Source: Campylobacteraceae bacterium (GTDB lineage: Bacteria; Campylobacterota; Campylobacteria; Campylobacterales; Sulfurospirillaceae). Taken from it: DNA of 7,589 nucleotides. Where the stretch lies: contig JALUMJ010000154.1 of assembly GCA_027040375.1 (NCBI GenBank), positions 1 through 7,589 on the forward strand. The letters are read 5' to 3'. Made by a program: the position numbers and the translations under genes. Shown piece by piece: positions 1 to 6,360 of the stretch (position 1 is the stretch's first letter; each line of letters opens with the position of its first letter). A model generated the notes under the pieces. That model was not told the DNA's origin and did not search any database. It saw only the letters and a program-made list of their open reading frames with translations.

Positions 1-863
1 TGATGCACCTTTTTGCAAACATAATCACTAACGGCAGCTACCATAAAAAGATAAGTCGCTTTTTTTAGATTTTGCTTTAATGAAGTGTCTAATTCACTAG
101 AGCTAGGAGCATATATAAAATTGATATCCATCGGAAGATTTTGTACTTCATTTGTGCTTATAAAAGTGATTTTAGCACCCATAAAATAAGCCGCTAAACA
201 AAGATTGTATGCCATTTTTCCACTTGAATTGTTGCTTATATATCTAACATCATCTATCTTCTCTTTTGTGCCACCACCAGTTACTATTATCTCTTTATCA
301 CTCCAAAAATTATCCTGCAATAAAGATTTGCATATTTGAAAAAATATTTCCATCGGTTCAGCCATGGCACCCACGCCTTTGTCATTACAAGCTAAGAGTT
401 TATTTTGAGCTTGGATGATAGTGTAGCCAAAATCCTCAAGTTTTTTTAGTGACTCCTTGGTACTAGGATGAAATAGCATATTTGTGTTTGCCGAAGGAGC
501 TATTAAAACTTTTTTGTTAAAAGCAAGTACGGTTTGCACGAGAAGATTATCGCTGATACCATAAGCTATCTTATTTATGCTATTTGCCGATATTGGAGCT
601 ATTATAAAAATATCAGCCCATTTACCGATGTGTATGTGGTTTTTATCATTTGACCAACTCTCTGTGCCTACATGTAAGACTTCATTTTGAGAAATCGCTT
701 CAAATGTCAAGGGCGTTATGAATCTTTTGGATTCTTCACTCATGATTACCCTGACATTTGCATTTGATTTAATGAGCAATCTTATAAGCTCAAGAGTTTT
801 ATATATAGCGATGCTTCCCGTGACACCTATGAGTATATTTTTATTTTTTAGCAAGTTATCCAT
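1..863 (-). CDS. coaBC: Bifunctional phosphopantothenoylcysteine decarboxylase / phosphopantothenate-cysteine ligase, 3' end cut by window
   Basis: CoaBC (Dfp) makes 4'-phosphopantetheine for coenzyme A: the CoaB domain joins cysteine to 4'-phosphopantothenate and the FMN-dependent CoaC domain decarboxylates the product. I translated 287 codons from ATG 863 with no stop; the C-terminal part lies off the left edge. The CoaC domain fills about residues 8-180: FMN-binding GVTGSIAIYK (13-22), His76 in HIHIGKW (equivalent to the catalytic His of the family), the PASANT-type motif PISANS (90-95), the clamp region PSANTNM (123-129) and the active-site Cys159 in LLACNDKG. CoaB begins near residue 190 with VTGGGTKEKID and ISNNSSGKM (209-217), whose Asn211 matches the acyl-cytidylate-stabilising Asn of E. 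coli. MVAAVSDY near the edge is also typical. The start overlaps the end of glmU by 8 nt, with a GGA-containing Shine-Dalgarno inside glmU, so the two are probably translationally coupled. Identity is near certain. Confidence 0.95.
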   Translation of the reverse strand, partial: MDNLLKNKNILIGVTGSIAIYKTLELIRLLIKSNANVRVIMSEESKRFITPLTFEAISQNEVLHVGTESWSNDKNHIHIGKWADIFIIAPISANSINKIAYGISDNLLVQTVLAFNKKVLIAPSANTNMLFHPSTKESLKKLEDFGYTIIQAQNKLLACNDKGVGAMAEPMEIFFQICKSLLQDNFWSDKEIIVTGGGTKEKIDDVRYISNNSSGKMAYNLCLAAYFMGAKITFISTNEVQNLPMDINFIYAPSSSELDTSLKQNLKKATYLFMVAAVSDYVCKKVH

Positions 864-2157
864 TATCTTTTCCAAAAAATTTATAGTAAAAGCCCTCAAT
901 CATCTTTAAAGGTGCACGATTGATAGCAAGGCTTCCTTTCTTTATATTTTTTGTGACAGTTGTACCAGAAGCGATGATAACATCATCCTCGATTACAACA
1001 GGAGCTATGAGTTGGCTATCGCTTCCGATGAAAACATTTTTACCGATAATCGTTTTATATTTTGATTTTCCATCATAGTTACATGTGATTGTTCCGCAGC
1101 CTATGTTTGTGCCATTATCAATCTCACTGTCACCAAGATAACTCAGATGCCCAGCTTTTACACCTTTGAGTGTTGATTTTTTAACTTCTACAAAATTTCC
1201 TATGTGTGTATCTATGATATTTGAATCAGGTCTTATCCTAGCCATCGGTCCGATATCTGAGTTTTGAATAGTCGAGTTTTCTACTACGCTATTTGATTTT
1301 ATGGTCGAGTTTATAATCTTTGTATCACCAAGAAGACTAACACCGTTTTGAATAACACTTTCTCCTTCTATTTGTACGCTTGATTCTATATATATGCTCT
1401 CAGGGAGTCTCATCAAGACGCCTTGTTCCATAAATCTTCTTTTGATTCTGCGCTGCATTAAAATTTCGGCGATACTAAGGTGGTATTTTGAGTTAACGCC
1501 CATAAATGTATCGGCATTTACCACCACAGTTTTTACTTTTATATTGTTTTCATTTGCAATTTTAACCAAATCTGTTATGTAATATTCTTTTTGTTGATTG
1601 TCGTTTTTTAATTTACAAAGATTTTCTTTTAAAAATGTAGTACTAAAGAGATAAACTCCAGCATTTACAAGATTTATCTCTTTTTCTTGCTCACTTGCAT
1701 CTTTTTCTTCGACAATTTTTTTGACATTATGGTTTGCATCTAACACAACTCTTCCATAACCACTTGGGTTCTCACATGTAAAGCTACTCATGACAACACT
1801 GCTTTTTTGTTTCGCAAATATCGACATATCATCATTTTCAAGAAGAGGCATATCACCGTTTAAAACTAGAAGCTTGTTGTATTTTGGATTTACGCCCATT
1901 ATAGCTCCCCCAGTTCCTGGAAATTGCTCATGGTCTTGGATGATATAATTTATATCTTTAAAGTATTTATTCATCTCTTTTTGAACCAAGTCAGATTGGT
2001 GGTAAAGAATAACATGTATATCATCTGAGATTTTTTTGGCTTCTTTTATGATGTGATATAGCATCTCAAATCCGCTTAATTTATGTAAAACTTTTGGAAT
2101 TTTTGATTTCATTCTAGTGCCAAGTCCAGCTGCCATTATGGCGATTGAGATGTTCAT
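856..2157 (-). CDS. glmU: Bifunctional N-acetylglucosamine-1-phosphate uridyltransferase / glucosamine-1-phosphate acetyltransferase GlmU
   Basis: GlmU is a cytosolic trimer that acetylates glucosamine-1-phosphate with acetyl-CoA and then couples the product to UTP, giving UDP-GlcNAc for peptidoglycan and lipid A. The protein has 433 residues (E. coli 456). The N-terminal uridyltransferase domain (about 1-225) shows MAAGLGTRM (8-16), PKVLH (21-25), FPGTGGA (79-85), NGDMPL with metal-binding Asp102, NAGVY (165-169) and GVNSKYHL with Asn222. The C-terminal left-handed beta-helix (about 250-420) has hexapeptide repeats, GPMARIRP (303-310), GHLSYLGD with His337 (general base, E. coli His363) and CNYDG (359-363). 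The segment usually written IGAGTIT reads IGCGTIT here, a mild variant next to the active site. ATG 2157 is preceded by AGGAG at 2167-2171, 9 nt away. The gene probably heads a glmU-coaBC operon; its acetyl-CoA use gives only a loose metabolic link to CoaBC. Confidence 0.98.
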   Translation of the reverse strand: MNISIAIMAAGLGTRMKSKIPKVLHKLSGFEMLYHIIKEAKKISDDIHVILYHQSDLVQKEMNKYFKDINYIIQDHEQFPGTGGAIMGVNPKYNKLLVLNGDMPLLENDDMSIFAKQKSSVVMSSFTCENPSGYGRVVLDANHNVKKIVEEKDASEQEKEINLVNAGVYLFSTTFLKENLCKLKNDNQQKEYYITDLVKIANENNIKVKTVVVNADTFMGVNSKYHLSIAEILMQRRIKRRFMEQGVLMRLPESIYIESSVQIEGESVIQNGVSLLGDTKIINSTIKSNSVVENSTIQNSDIGPMARIRPDSNIIDTHIGNFVEVKKSTLKGVKAGHLSYLGDSEIDNGTNIGCGTITCNYDGKSKYKTIIGKNVFIGSDSQLIAPVVIEDDVIIASGTTVTKNIKKGSLAINRAPLKMIEGFYYKFFGKDNG

Positions 2158-2170
2158 AAATTTTTTCTCC

Positions 2171-2197
2171 TAAAAAATATAGTTAAATGTCCGATAT
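2171..2197 (+). promoter_or_regulatory. Candidate sigma-28 (FliA) promoter for motA-motB-fliP
   Basis: On the plus strand, TAAAAAAT (2171-2178) and TCCGATAT (2190-2197) are separated by exactly 11 nt. This is the layout of the FliA consensus TAAAGTTT-N11-GCCGATAA, with the CCGAT core intact. Transcription would start near 2205 and leave a leader of about 100 nt before motA. The -35-like box begins at the base where the divergent glmU Shine-Dalgarno (2167-2171) ends, so the two transcription units share this DNA. The -35 half is low-complexity A/T, so chance similarity cannot be excluded. Confidence 0.45.
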
Positions 2198-2308
2198 TTT
2201 AACCAAATATTGTTTTAAGAGTGCTAAAGATAAGATACAAACAAGAGTTTAATCATCTTTTAACACAAATAAACATAAAATATGGCATATATTTAAAGGT
2301 TGAAAAAT

Positions 2309-3073
2309 ATGGATTTAGGAACCGTCGTTGGTCTAGTGTTGACTTTAGCGCTGTTGTTTGGTGCTATGGCTATGGGTGTTGGGATTGGTCCTTATATTGA
2401 TATTCCATCTGTACTGATTGTTTTTGGTGGAACTATTGGTGTGCTTATGGTTGGTTTTAAAATGGAGCAAATAAAAGGCTTAGCCAAGTTTTTTATGATT
2501 GCTATAAAACCTCCTCAAGTTGATATATCTGAACTAATCAAGAAAATGGTAGAGTATTCTACAAAAGCTAGAAGAGATGGAATTTTAGCACTTGAAGCTG
2601 ATGCAAATGCTGAAGAAAATGAATTTTTAAAAAAAGGTCTTTCTATGGCAGTTGATGGAAATGAACCTGATACTATAAGAGATTTACTTGAAATTGATAT
2701 GGACCAGACAAGCGATAGGCATAAGGCAAATGCACAAATATTTGAACAAATGGGTGGATTTTCTGGTGCCATGGGTATGATTGGAACGCTAATAGGGCTT
2801 GTTGCTATGCTCCTAAATATGTCAGATCCCTCAGCTATTGGACCTTCAATGGCAGTTGCTTTGCTTACTACTATGTATGGAGCGATGATCGGAAATATAG
2901 TTGGTGGACCAATCGCTAATATTTTGCTTATTCGAGATAGCGATGAAGTGCTTGTTAAAACATTGATTTTAGAAGGAATTATGGCTATACAATCTGGCGA
3001 TAATCCAAGAAACTTAGAAGGTAAACTTCTAGCATTTTTGCCACCAAAAGAGAGAGAAAGTCAGTTTGATTAG
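2309..3073 (+). CDS. motA: Flagellar motor stator protein MotA (PomA-like)
   Basis: This is the inner-membrane subunit of the stator that couples ion flow to rotation; with MotB it forms an A5B2 channel and pushes on rotor protein FliG. I start at ATG 2309 (254 aa), 9 nt after AAAGG; the in-frame TTG at 2300 abuts that site and is unlikely. Membrane segments lie at about 3-24, 32-50, 150-170 and 180-203. The cytoplasmic loop carries Arg88, Arg89 and Glu96, the positions of the charged rotor-contacting residues of PomA. The channel-lining part has MGMIGTLIGLVAML (155-168), IGPSMAVALLTTMYGA (177-192) with the Thr pair of sodium-type stators, and Pro residues 174, 179 and 201. Overall it reads much closer to Vibrio PomA than to E. 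coli MotA, so sodium coupling is a reasonable inference, not proven. motB follows after 8 nt. Confidence 0.96.
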   Translation: MDLGTVVGLVLTLALLFGAMAMGVGIGPYIDIPSVLIVFGGTIGVLMVGFKMEQIKGLAKFFMIAIKPPQVDISELIKKMVEYSTKARRDGILALEADANAEENEFLKKGLSMAVDGNEPDTIRDLLEIDMDQTSDRHKANAQIFEQMGGFSGAMGMIGTLIGLVAMLLNMSDPSAIGPSMAVALLTTMYGAMIGNIVGGPIANILLIRDSDEVLVKTLILEGIMAIQSGDNPRNLEGKLLAFLPPKERESQFD

Positions 3074-3081
3074 GAAAAATA

Positions 3082-3867
3082 ATGGCTAAAAAAGCAAAAC
3101 CATGTGATTGTCCTAAATGTATGCCAGGTTGGTTAGCTGCATTTGGTGATTTGATGTCACTACTTCTGTGTTTTTTTGTTTTACTGTTATCTATGTCAAC
3201 GATGGATGCAAAAAAAGTACAAGAAGCCATAGGTTCACTCGCAGGTGCTCTAAGCGTGCTTGAGGGAGGTACAAAAACTGAAATAAGTAGAGAGAGACAG
3301 CAAATGGCCTCTCCGATAGACAGTAAAAATAAATCAGCAACAAAAGCAAAGCGAGCTTTGAGTAAAACTATCTTAGAAGTGAACCAAATGCTCAAATCAA
3401 CTGGTTCACCAGAAGTTACTCTTGAAGATTCCCAGAGTGGTTTTATCATAAGACTTCCAGGTGCTCTGCTTTTTAAACCAGGTTCTGCAACCATAGAAAA
3501 TGAAGATGCTATACTTTTTTTAAAAAGGATTGCGCTTATCATTCAAAAATTACCACAAAGTTTATTTGTAAATGTTGTAGGCTATACAGACAATAGCGTT
3601 CCAGCTGCAAATTCCCCATTTAGAGATAATTGGGATCTTTCTACCGCAAGAGGAGTGAGTGTTGTTAAAGAACTGATACACGATAATATAAAACCTAGCA
3701 GATTAACAGCAGCAGGCAAAGCCCAGTACAGCCCAATAGCTTCAAATGCAACTGCTGAGGGTATGGCAAAAAACAGAAGAGTAGAGTTAAAATTTTATTC
3801 AGTTACAAATAAAAATAAACAAGTTGCTAAGCAAAGTATATTAGATATAAAAAAACAAGTTAAATAA
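3082..3867 (+). CDS. motB: Flagellar motor stator protein MotB (PomB-like), peptidoglycan-anchored
   Basis: MotB anchors the stator to the cell wall and supplies the ion-binding Asp. The protein has 261 residues. The cytoplasmic N terminus is Cys-rich (CDCPKC, 8-13). One transmembrane helix (about 17-38) starts with AAFGDLMSLLLCFFVLLLS and contains the essential Asp23 (PomB Asp24, E. coli MotB Asp32). A plug/linker region (about 42-115) rich in Lys, Ser and Gln follows. The OmpA-like peptidoglycan-binding domain spans about 118-240, with FKPGSATI (131-138), GYTDN (167-171), NWDLSTARG (183-191) and KNRRVEL (230-236). The Shine-Dalgarno AGGA (3072-3075) overlaps the motA stop, 6 nt before ATG 3082, implying coupled translation. 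The C terminus ends in a Lys-rich tail, and the stop directly abuts fliP. PomB-like features match the PomA-like partner. Confidence 0.97.
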   Translation: MAKKAKPCDCPKCMPGWLAAFGDLMSLLLCFFVLLLSMSTMDAKKVQEAIGSLAGALSVLEGGTKTEISRERQQMASPIDSKNKSATKAKRALSKTILEVNQMLKSTGSPEVTLEDSQSGFIIRLPGALLFKPGSATIENEDAILFLKRIALIIQKLPQSLFVNVVGYTDNSVPAANSPFRDNWDLSTARGVSVVKELIHDNIKPSRLTAAGKAQYSPIASNATAEGMAKNRRVELKFYSVTNKNKQVAKQSILDIKKQVK

Positions 3868-4602
3868 TTGAAAAAAAGTATTTTTATAATCTTTATCTTA
3901 TTTTCATCTATGCTTTTTGGTGCAGATACAATTCCCACTGTAAACTTATCTTTAAGTGCTCCAAGCACACCAGAACAATTAGTTACGAGTTTAAATTTAC
4001 TCGTAGTTCTTACTGTTTTAGTTTTAGCTCCTTCTATACTCTTTATGATGACGAGTTTTTTAAGACTCATTATAGTTTTTTCATTTCTAAGACAAGCACT
4101 AGGAACCCAACAAATGCCACCAAGCAATATCTTGGTTTCCTTGGCGATGGTTTTAACATTTTTTATCATGGAGCCAGTCGCTACTCAATCATACAATACG
4201 GCCATAAAACCATATCTTGCAAAGCAAATGGGGTATCAAGAAGCATTTGAAAAGGCAGTAAAGCCCTTTAAAGCTTTTATGGTGAGAAATACAAGAGAAA
4301 AAGATTTGGCTCTATTTTTTAGAATTAGAAAATTGAAAAACCCCAAAAACATAGATAATGTCCCATTAACTGTGGCAGTTCCAGCTTTTATGATAAGTGA
4401 GCTCAAAACTGCATTTGAGATAGGTTTTTTACTTTATCTTCCGTTTCTAGTTATAGATATGGTTGTGAGTTCAGTTCTTATGAGTATGGGTATGATGATG
4501 CTCCCACCAGTCATGATTTCCCTGCCTTTTAAGTTGCTTATCTTTGTGCTAGTAGATGGATGGAATCTACTAGTGGGAAATCTTGTAGCTAGCTTTCACT
4601 AA
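3868..4602 (+). CDS. fliP: Flagellar type III export gate protein FliP
   Basis: FliP forms, with FliQ and FliR, the helical export gate in the flagellar basal body through which axial proteins pass. The length, 244 aa, matches E. coli FliP (245). A cleavable signal peptide (KKS, a hydrophobic core, cut after FGA near residue 19) precedes the mature domain. Family hallmarks include LNLLVVLTVLVLAPSILFMM, SFLRLIIVFSFLRQALGTQQ with PPSN, FFIMEP, and the second half PAFMISELKTAFEIGFLLYL, IDMVVSSVLMSMGMMMLPP and DGW. The start is TTG at 3868, immediately after the motB TAA with no gap. It is chosen because the signal peptide begins there; the next ATG (residue 15) would remove most of it. No clear Shine-Dalgarno precedes it, so translation probably depends on coupling to motB. 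fliQ and fliR are not in the window. Confidence 0.97.
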   Translation: MKKSIFIIFILFSSMLFGADTIPTVNLSLSAPSTPEQLVTSLNLLVVLTVLVLAPSILFMMTSFLRLIIVFSFLRQALGTQQMPPSNILVSLAMVLTFFIMEPVATQSYNTAIKPYLAKQMGYQEAFEKAVKPFKAFMVRNTREKDLALFFRIRKLKNPKNIDNVPLTVAVPAFMISELKTAFEIGFLLYLPFLVIDMVVSSVLMSMGMMMLPPVMISLPFKLLIFVLVDGWNLLVGNLVASFH

Positions 4603-4609
4603 AGTGTAT

Positions 4610-5401
4610 TTAATCTTTCATTTTCTTTTCTAATTGTCTTGACCATAAAGATATAGGGTAAGTTAAAAGCAGATATCCAAGGGCTAGTGGTATGTAGCTT
4701 TCTAATGTAGAAAAAGTATAAGAATTAACTTCTTGTGCGTTCATAGTAAACTCATTTACGGATATGATTGAGAGCAAAGATGAGTCTTTTATGATAGATG
4801 CAAATTGTCCAGTGAGTGGTGGTATTATGCGCTTATATGCTTGAGGAAAAATAACATATCTATAAGTTTGAAATATGGTGAATCCAAGTGAAAGACCAGT
4901 TTCGTATTGTTCTTTTGGTATGCTAAATATCGCAGCTCTTACGATTTCACTTATATAGGCACCTGAAAATATAGACAAGATAAGAACCCCAGCTACATAT
5001 CTATTGTCTAAGCCTAAGTTTGCAGCTATGACATAAAAAAATATAAGAACTTGCACTAGAAGTGGTGTTCCCCTAATGACTTCAATATAAAATCTAGAAA
5101 AGAATCTTAGCAGTATTATCTTAGAATTTTGACCATAAGCAAAGAAAAGACCGATGAAAAAACTTAGTATTAATGCAAAGAAAGATATGTAAATTGTTGT
5201 AAAAAAACCATCTATAAATTTTTGTCTATACTCATATATGCTTTCCCAATTAAAGTTATAATCAGTTCCTGAAAACATAAAATAAAAAAACAAGTATGTG
5301 ATGATACATAAAAGTAAAAAATTGAAGATGTAAGCTAACTTTTTAGCGTTTGCATCTTCTTTATATCCTATCTTTTGAATAAAAAAATCTTTAAATTTGA
5401 T
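4610..5401 (-). CDS. Amino-acid ABC transporter permease (HisM/GlnP type), start codon unclear
   Basis: This is the inner-membrane channel subunit of a polar amino-acid importer. From the conserved part on it shows YNFNWESIYEYR, a helix starting GFFTTIYISFFALILS, the FYIEVIRGTPLLVQ segment, AYISEIVRAAIFSIPKEQYE and the ATPase-contacting EAA-like loop ETGLSLGFTIFQTYRYVIFPQA followed by PPLTGQF and KDSSLLSII. The first conventional start is TTG 5293 (227 aa, then an ATG at 5278), but neither has a Shine-Dalgarno and TTG 5293 falls inside a hydrophobic helix. The frame stays open upstream to 5438 and encodes a basic stretch (KFKDFFIQKIGY, then KEDANAKK) plus the rest of that helix. An AGGTGG lies at 5409-5414, 7 nt before ATC 5401, so I place the start there tentatively (263 aa). 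It directly follows the solute-binding protein gene and converges on fliP. Family assignment is firm; start and substrate are not. Confidence 0.85.
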   Translation of the reverse strand: MKFKDFFIQKIGYKEDANAKKLAYIFNFLLLCIITYLFFYFMFSGTDYNFNWESIYEYRQKFIDGFFTTIYISFFALILSFFIGLFFAYGQNSKIILLRFFSRFYIEVIRGTPLLVQVLIFFYVIAANLGLDNRYVAGVLILSIFSGAYISEIVRAAIFSIPKEQYETGLSLGFTIFQTYRYVIFPQAYKRIIPPLTGQFASIIKDSSLLSIISVNEFTMNAQEVNSYTFSTLESYIPLALGYLLLTYPISLWSRQLEKKMKD

Positions 5402-5408
5402 ACTTATA

Positions 5409-5414
5409 CCACCT
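5409..5414 (-). promoter_or_regulatory. Shine-Dalgarno-like AGGTGG deciding the permease start
   Basis: AGGTGG (read on the minus strand) overlaps the TAG stop of the solute-binding protein gene (5413-5415). It sits 7 nt before ATC 5401, which begins a plausible permease N terminus (x-KFKDFF). It is the only good ribosome-binding sequence I see in front of the permease; the downstream TTG 5293 and ATG 5278 have only T/A-rich sequence before them. No ATG, GTG or TTG lies in the permease frame between this site and 5293. Confidence 0.45.
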
Positions 5415-6204
5415 AAAAGAAAAATGGAATATTTAGTTCAACAAATTTTTTCTTGATACCTTTAAGATATTTGTATGCAAATTTATCAAATGTTCCATCA
5501 CTTTTTGCTTTTTTTATAAATTCATTTATCTTAGCTTTTAGTTCGGGCTGATTTTGTCTTAGTGCAATTCCCCAATATCCTGGTTTTTTTGTTATTGGAT
5601 TAAGCAAAGCAACTGTTGTTTTTTTATGGTTTTTCCAATCTCTGTATATTGTTAATTGATCATATATAAAAGCATCAGCTCTTTTTTGTATGACTTCTAA
5701 AACAGCAGAGCTTTCTTTATCTAAGATTAAAACTTTTGCTTTTTTAAGGTGCTCAATCGCATAAATATTGCCAGTAGTTCCTTTCTTAACAGCAACAACT
5801 TTACCTTTTTGATTTAAATCTTTCACACTCTTCACGCCAGATGTTGGATTTGTCAAGATAGCAAGGTTTGATTGTGCATAAGGTATAGAAAAATCTATAA
5901 CTTTTTTTCTTTTATCTGTTATCGTCATAGAAGAAATGATGATATCAATCTTTTTTGTCTTTAAAGAGGGAATTAATCCATCCCAAGCTATGTTTTGGAT
6001 GATTACTTTTCTGCCTAGATATTTTCCAAGTGCTTTGGCTAAATCAACACTTATTCCACTTGGTGTTCCGTCTTTTTCGCTCATCTCAAATGGAGGATAT
6101 TGTAATTCCATCCCAACTTTCAAAACTTTTTGATTGGTGGCATTTACAAAAACTGGATTTAATAAAAACAATAAAACTATAGATAAAAAACTTTTAAATA
6201 ACAT
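5413..6204 (-). CDS. Periplasmic amino-acid-binding protein of an ABC transporter (family 3 solute-binding protein)
   Basis: This protein binds an amino acid in the periplasm and delivers it to the permease encoded next to it. It has 263 residues from ATG 6204, chosen because AGGAG (6210-6214) lies 5 nt upstream and a signal peptide starts there (MLFKS, a hydrophobic core, NPVFVNA cut near residue 22). An open frame extends further upstream to 6330, but that part is only translation of the tRNA gene. Mature hallmarks of the family: LKVGMELQYPPFEM, GISVDLAKALGKYLG, the ligand-lobe stretch WDGLIPSLKTKKIDIIISSM, TITDKRKKVIDFSIPY, KGTTGNIYAIEHL and PGYWGIALRQNQPELKAKINEFI. The many Lys residues fit a low-GC organism. 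Substrate specificity (acidic, basic, Gln or Cys type) cannot be read from the motifs. The TAG stop overlaps the putative ribosome-binding site of the permease. Confidence 0.93.
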   Translation of the reverse strand: MLFKSFLSIVLLFLLNPVFVNATNQKVLKVGMELQYPPFEMSEKDGTPSGISVDLAKALGKYLGRKVIIQNIAWDGLIPSLKTKKIDIIISSMTITDKRKKVIDFSIPYAQSNLAILTNPTSGVKSVKDLNQKGKVVAVKKGTTGNIYAIEHLKKAKVLILDKESSAVLEVIQKRADAFIYDQLTIYRDWKNHKKTTVALLNPITKKPGYWGIALRQNQPELKAKINEFIKKAKSDGTFDKFAYKYLKGIKKKFVELNIPFFF

Positions 6205-6251
6205 AATTTCTCCTGTAAAGATTAAAGAAAGGTTATAGTAACAAAGGAGGA

Positions 6252-6336
6252 TGGTACCTGAGAGCGGAATCGAACCGCTACTGCCGAAGCAACCAGATTT
6301 TGAGTCTAGCGTGTCTACCAGTTTCACCACTCAGGC
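6252..6336 (-). tRNA. tRNA-Leu, anticodon CAA (reads UUG)
   Basis: The minus strand folds as an 85-nt class II tRNA. The acceptor GCCTGAG (5' end 6336) pairs with CTCAGGT, including a G1-U72 wobble as in E. coli tRNA-Leu(UAA). The D region contains CTGGTAGACA. The anticodon stem CTAGA/TCTGG encloses the loop CTCAAAA with anticodon CAA. A long variable arm TGC-TTCG-GCA has a UUCG tetraloop. The T arm AGCGG-TTCGATT-CCGCT leads to discriminator A and an encoded CCA end (6254-6252). The long variable arm and GGTAGACA are leucine-type. Only 25-odd nt separate its 5' end from the hup terminator, and the solute-binding protein gene starts 47 nt after its 3' end with no visible terminator between them. 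Confidence 0.96.
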
Positions 6337-6360
6337 ACTTGAAAATGAAATACTACATAA

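Noticed and set aside
718..1582. Short plus-strand open frames inside coaBC and glmU
   Set aside because: They run antisense to well-conserved enzymes and show no domain, conserved motif or upstream signal.
2300..2308. TTG 2300 as the motA start
   Set aside because: It directly abuts the AAAGG ribosome-binding site, leaving no spacing. ATG 2309 has proper spacing and matches the MDL start of PomA-type proteins.
2515..3542. Long open frames antisense to motA and motB
   Set aside because: They are shadows of the strongly conserved motA/motB coding sequence, with Ser/Phe/Ile-rich products, no recognisable domain and no ribosome-binding sites.
5294..5412. Frameshift that might connect an ATG in another frame to the permease
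   Set aside because: The minus-strand ATGs at 5309 and 5355 lie in other frames and meet stops after 15 and 6 codons. No simple indel restores a conventional start.
6205..6330. N-terminal extension of the solute-binding protein starting at GTG 6330
   Set aside because: The extra residues (MVKLVDT, DSKSG, GSIPLSGT) are the well-known translation product of a tRNA-Leu gene. ATG 6204 has AGGAG and a signal peptide.
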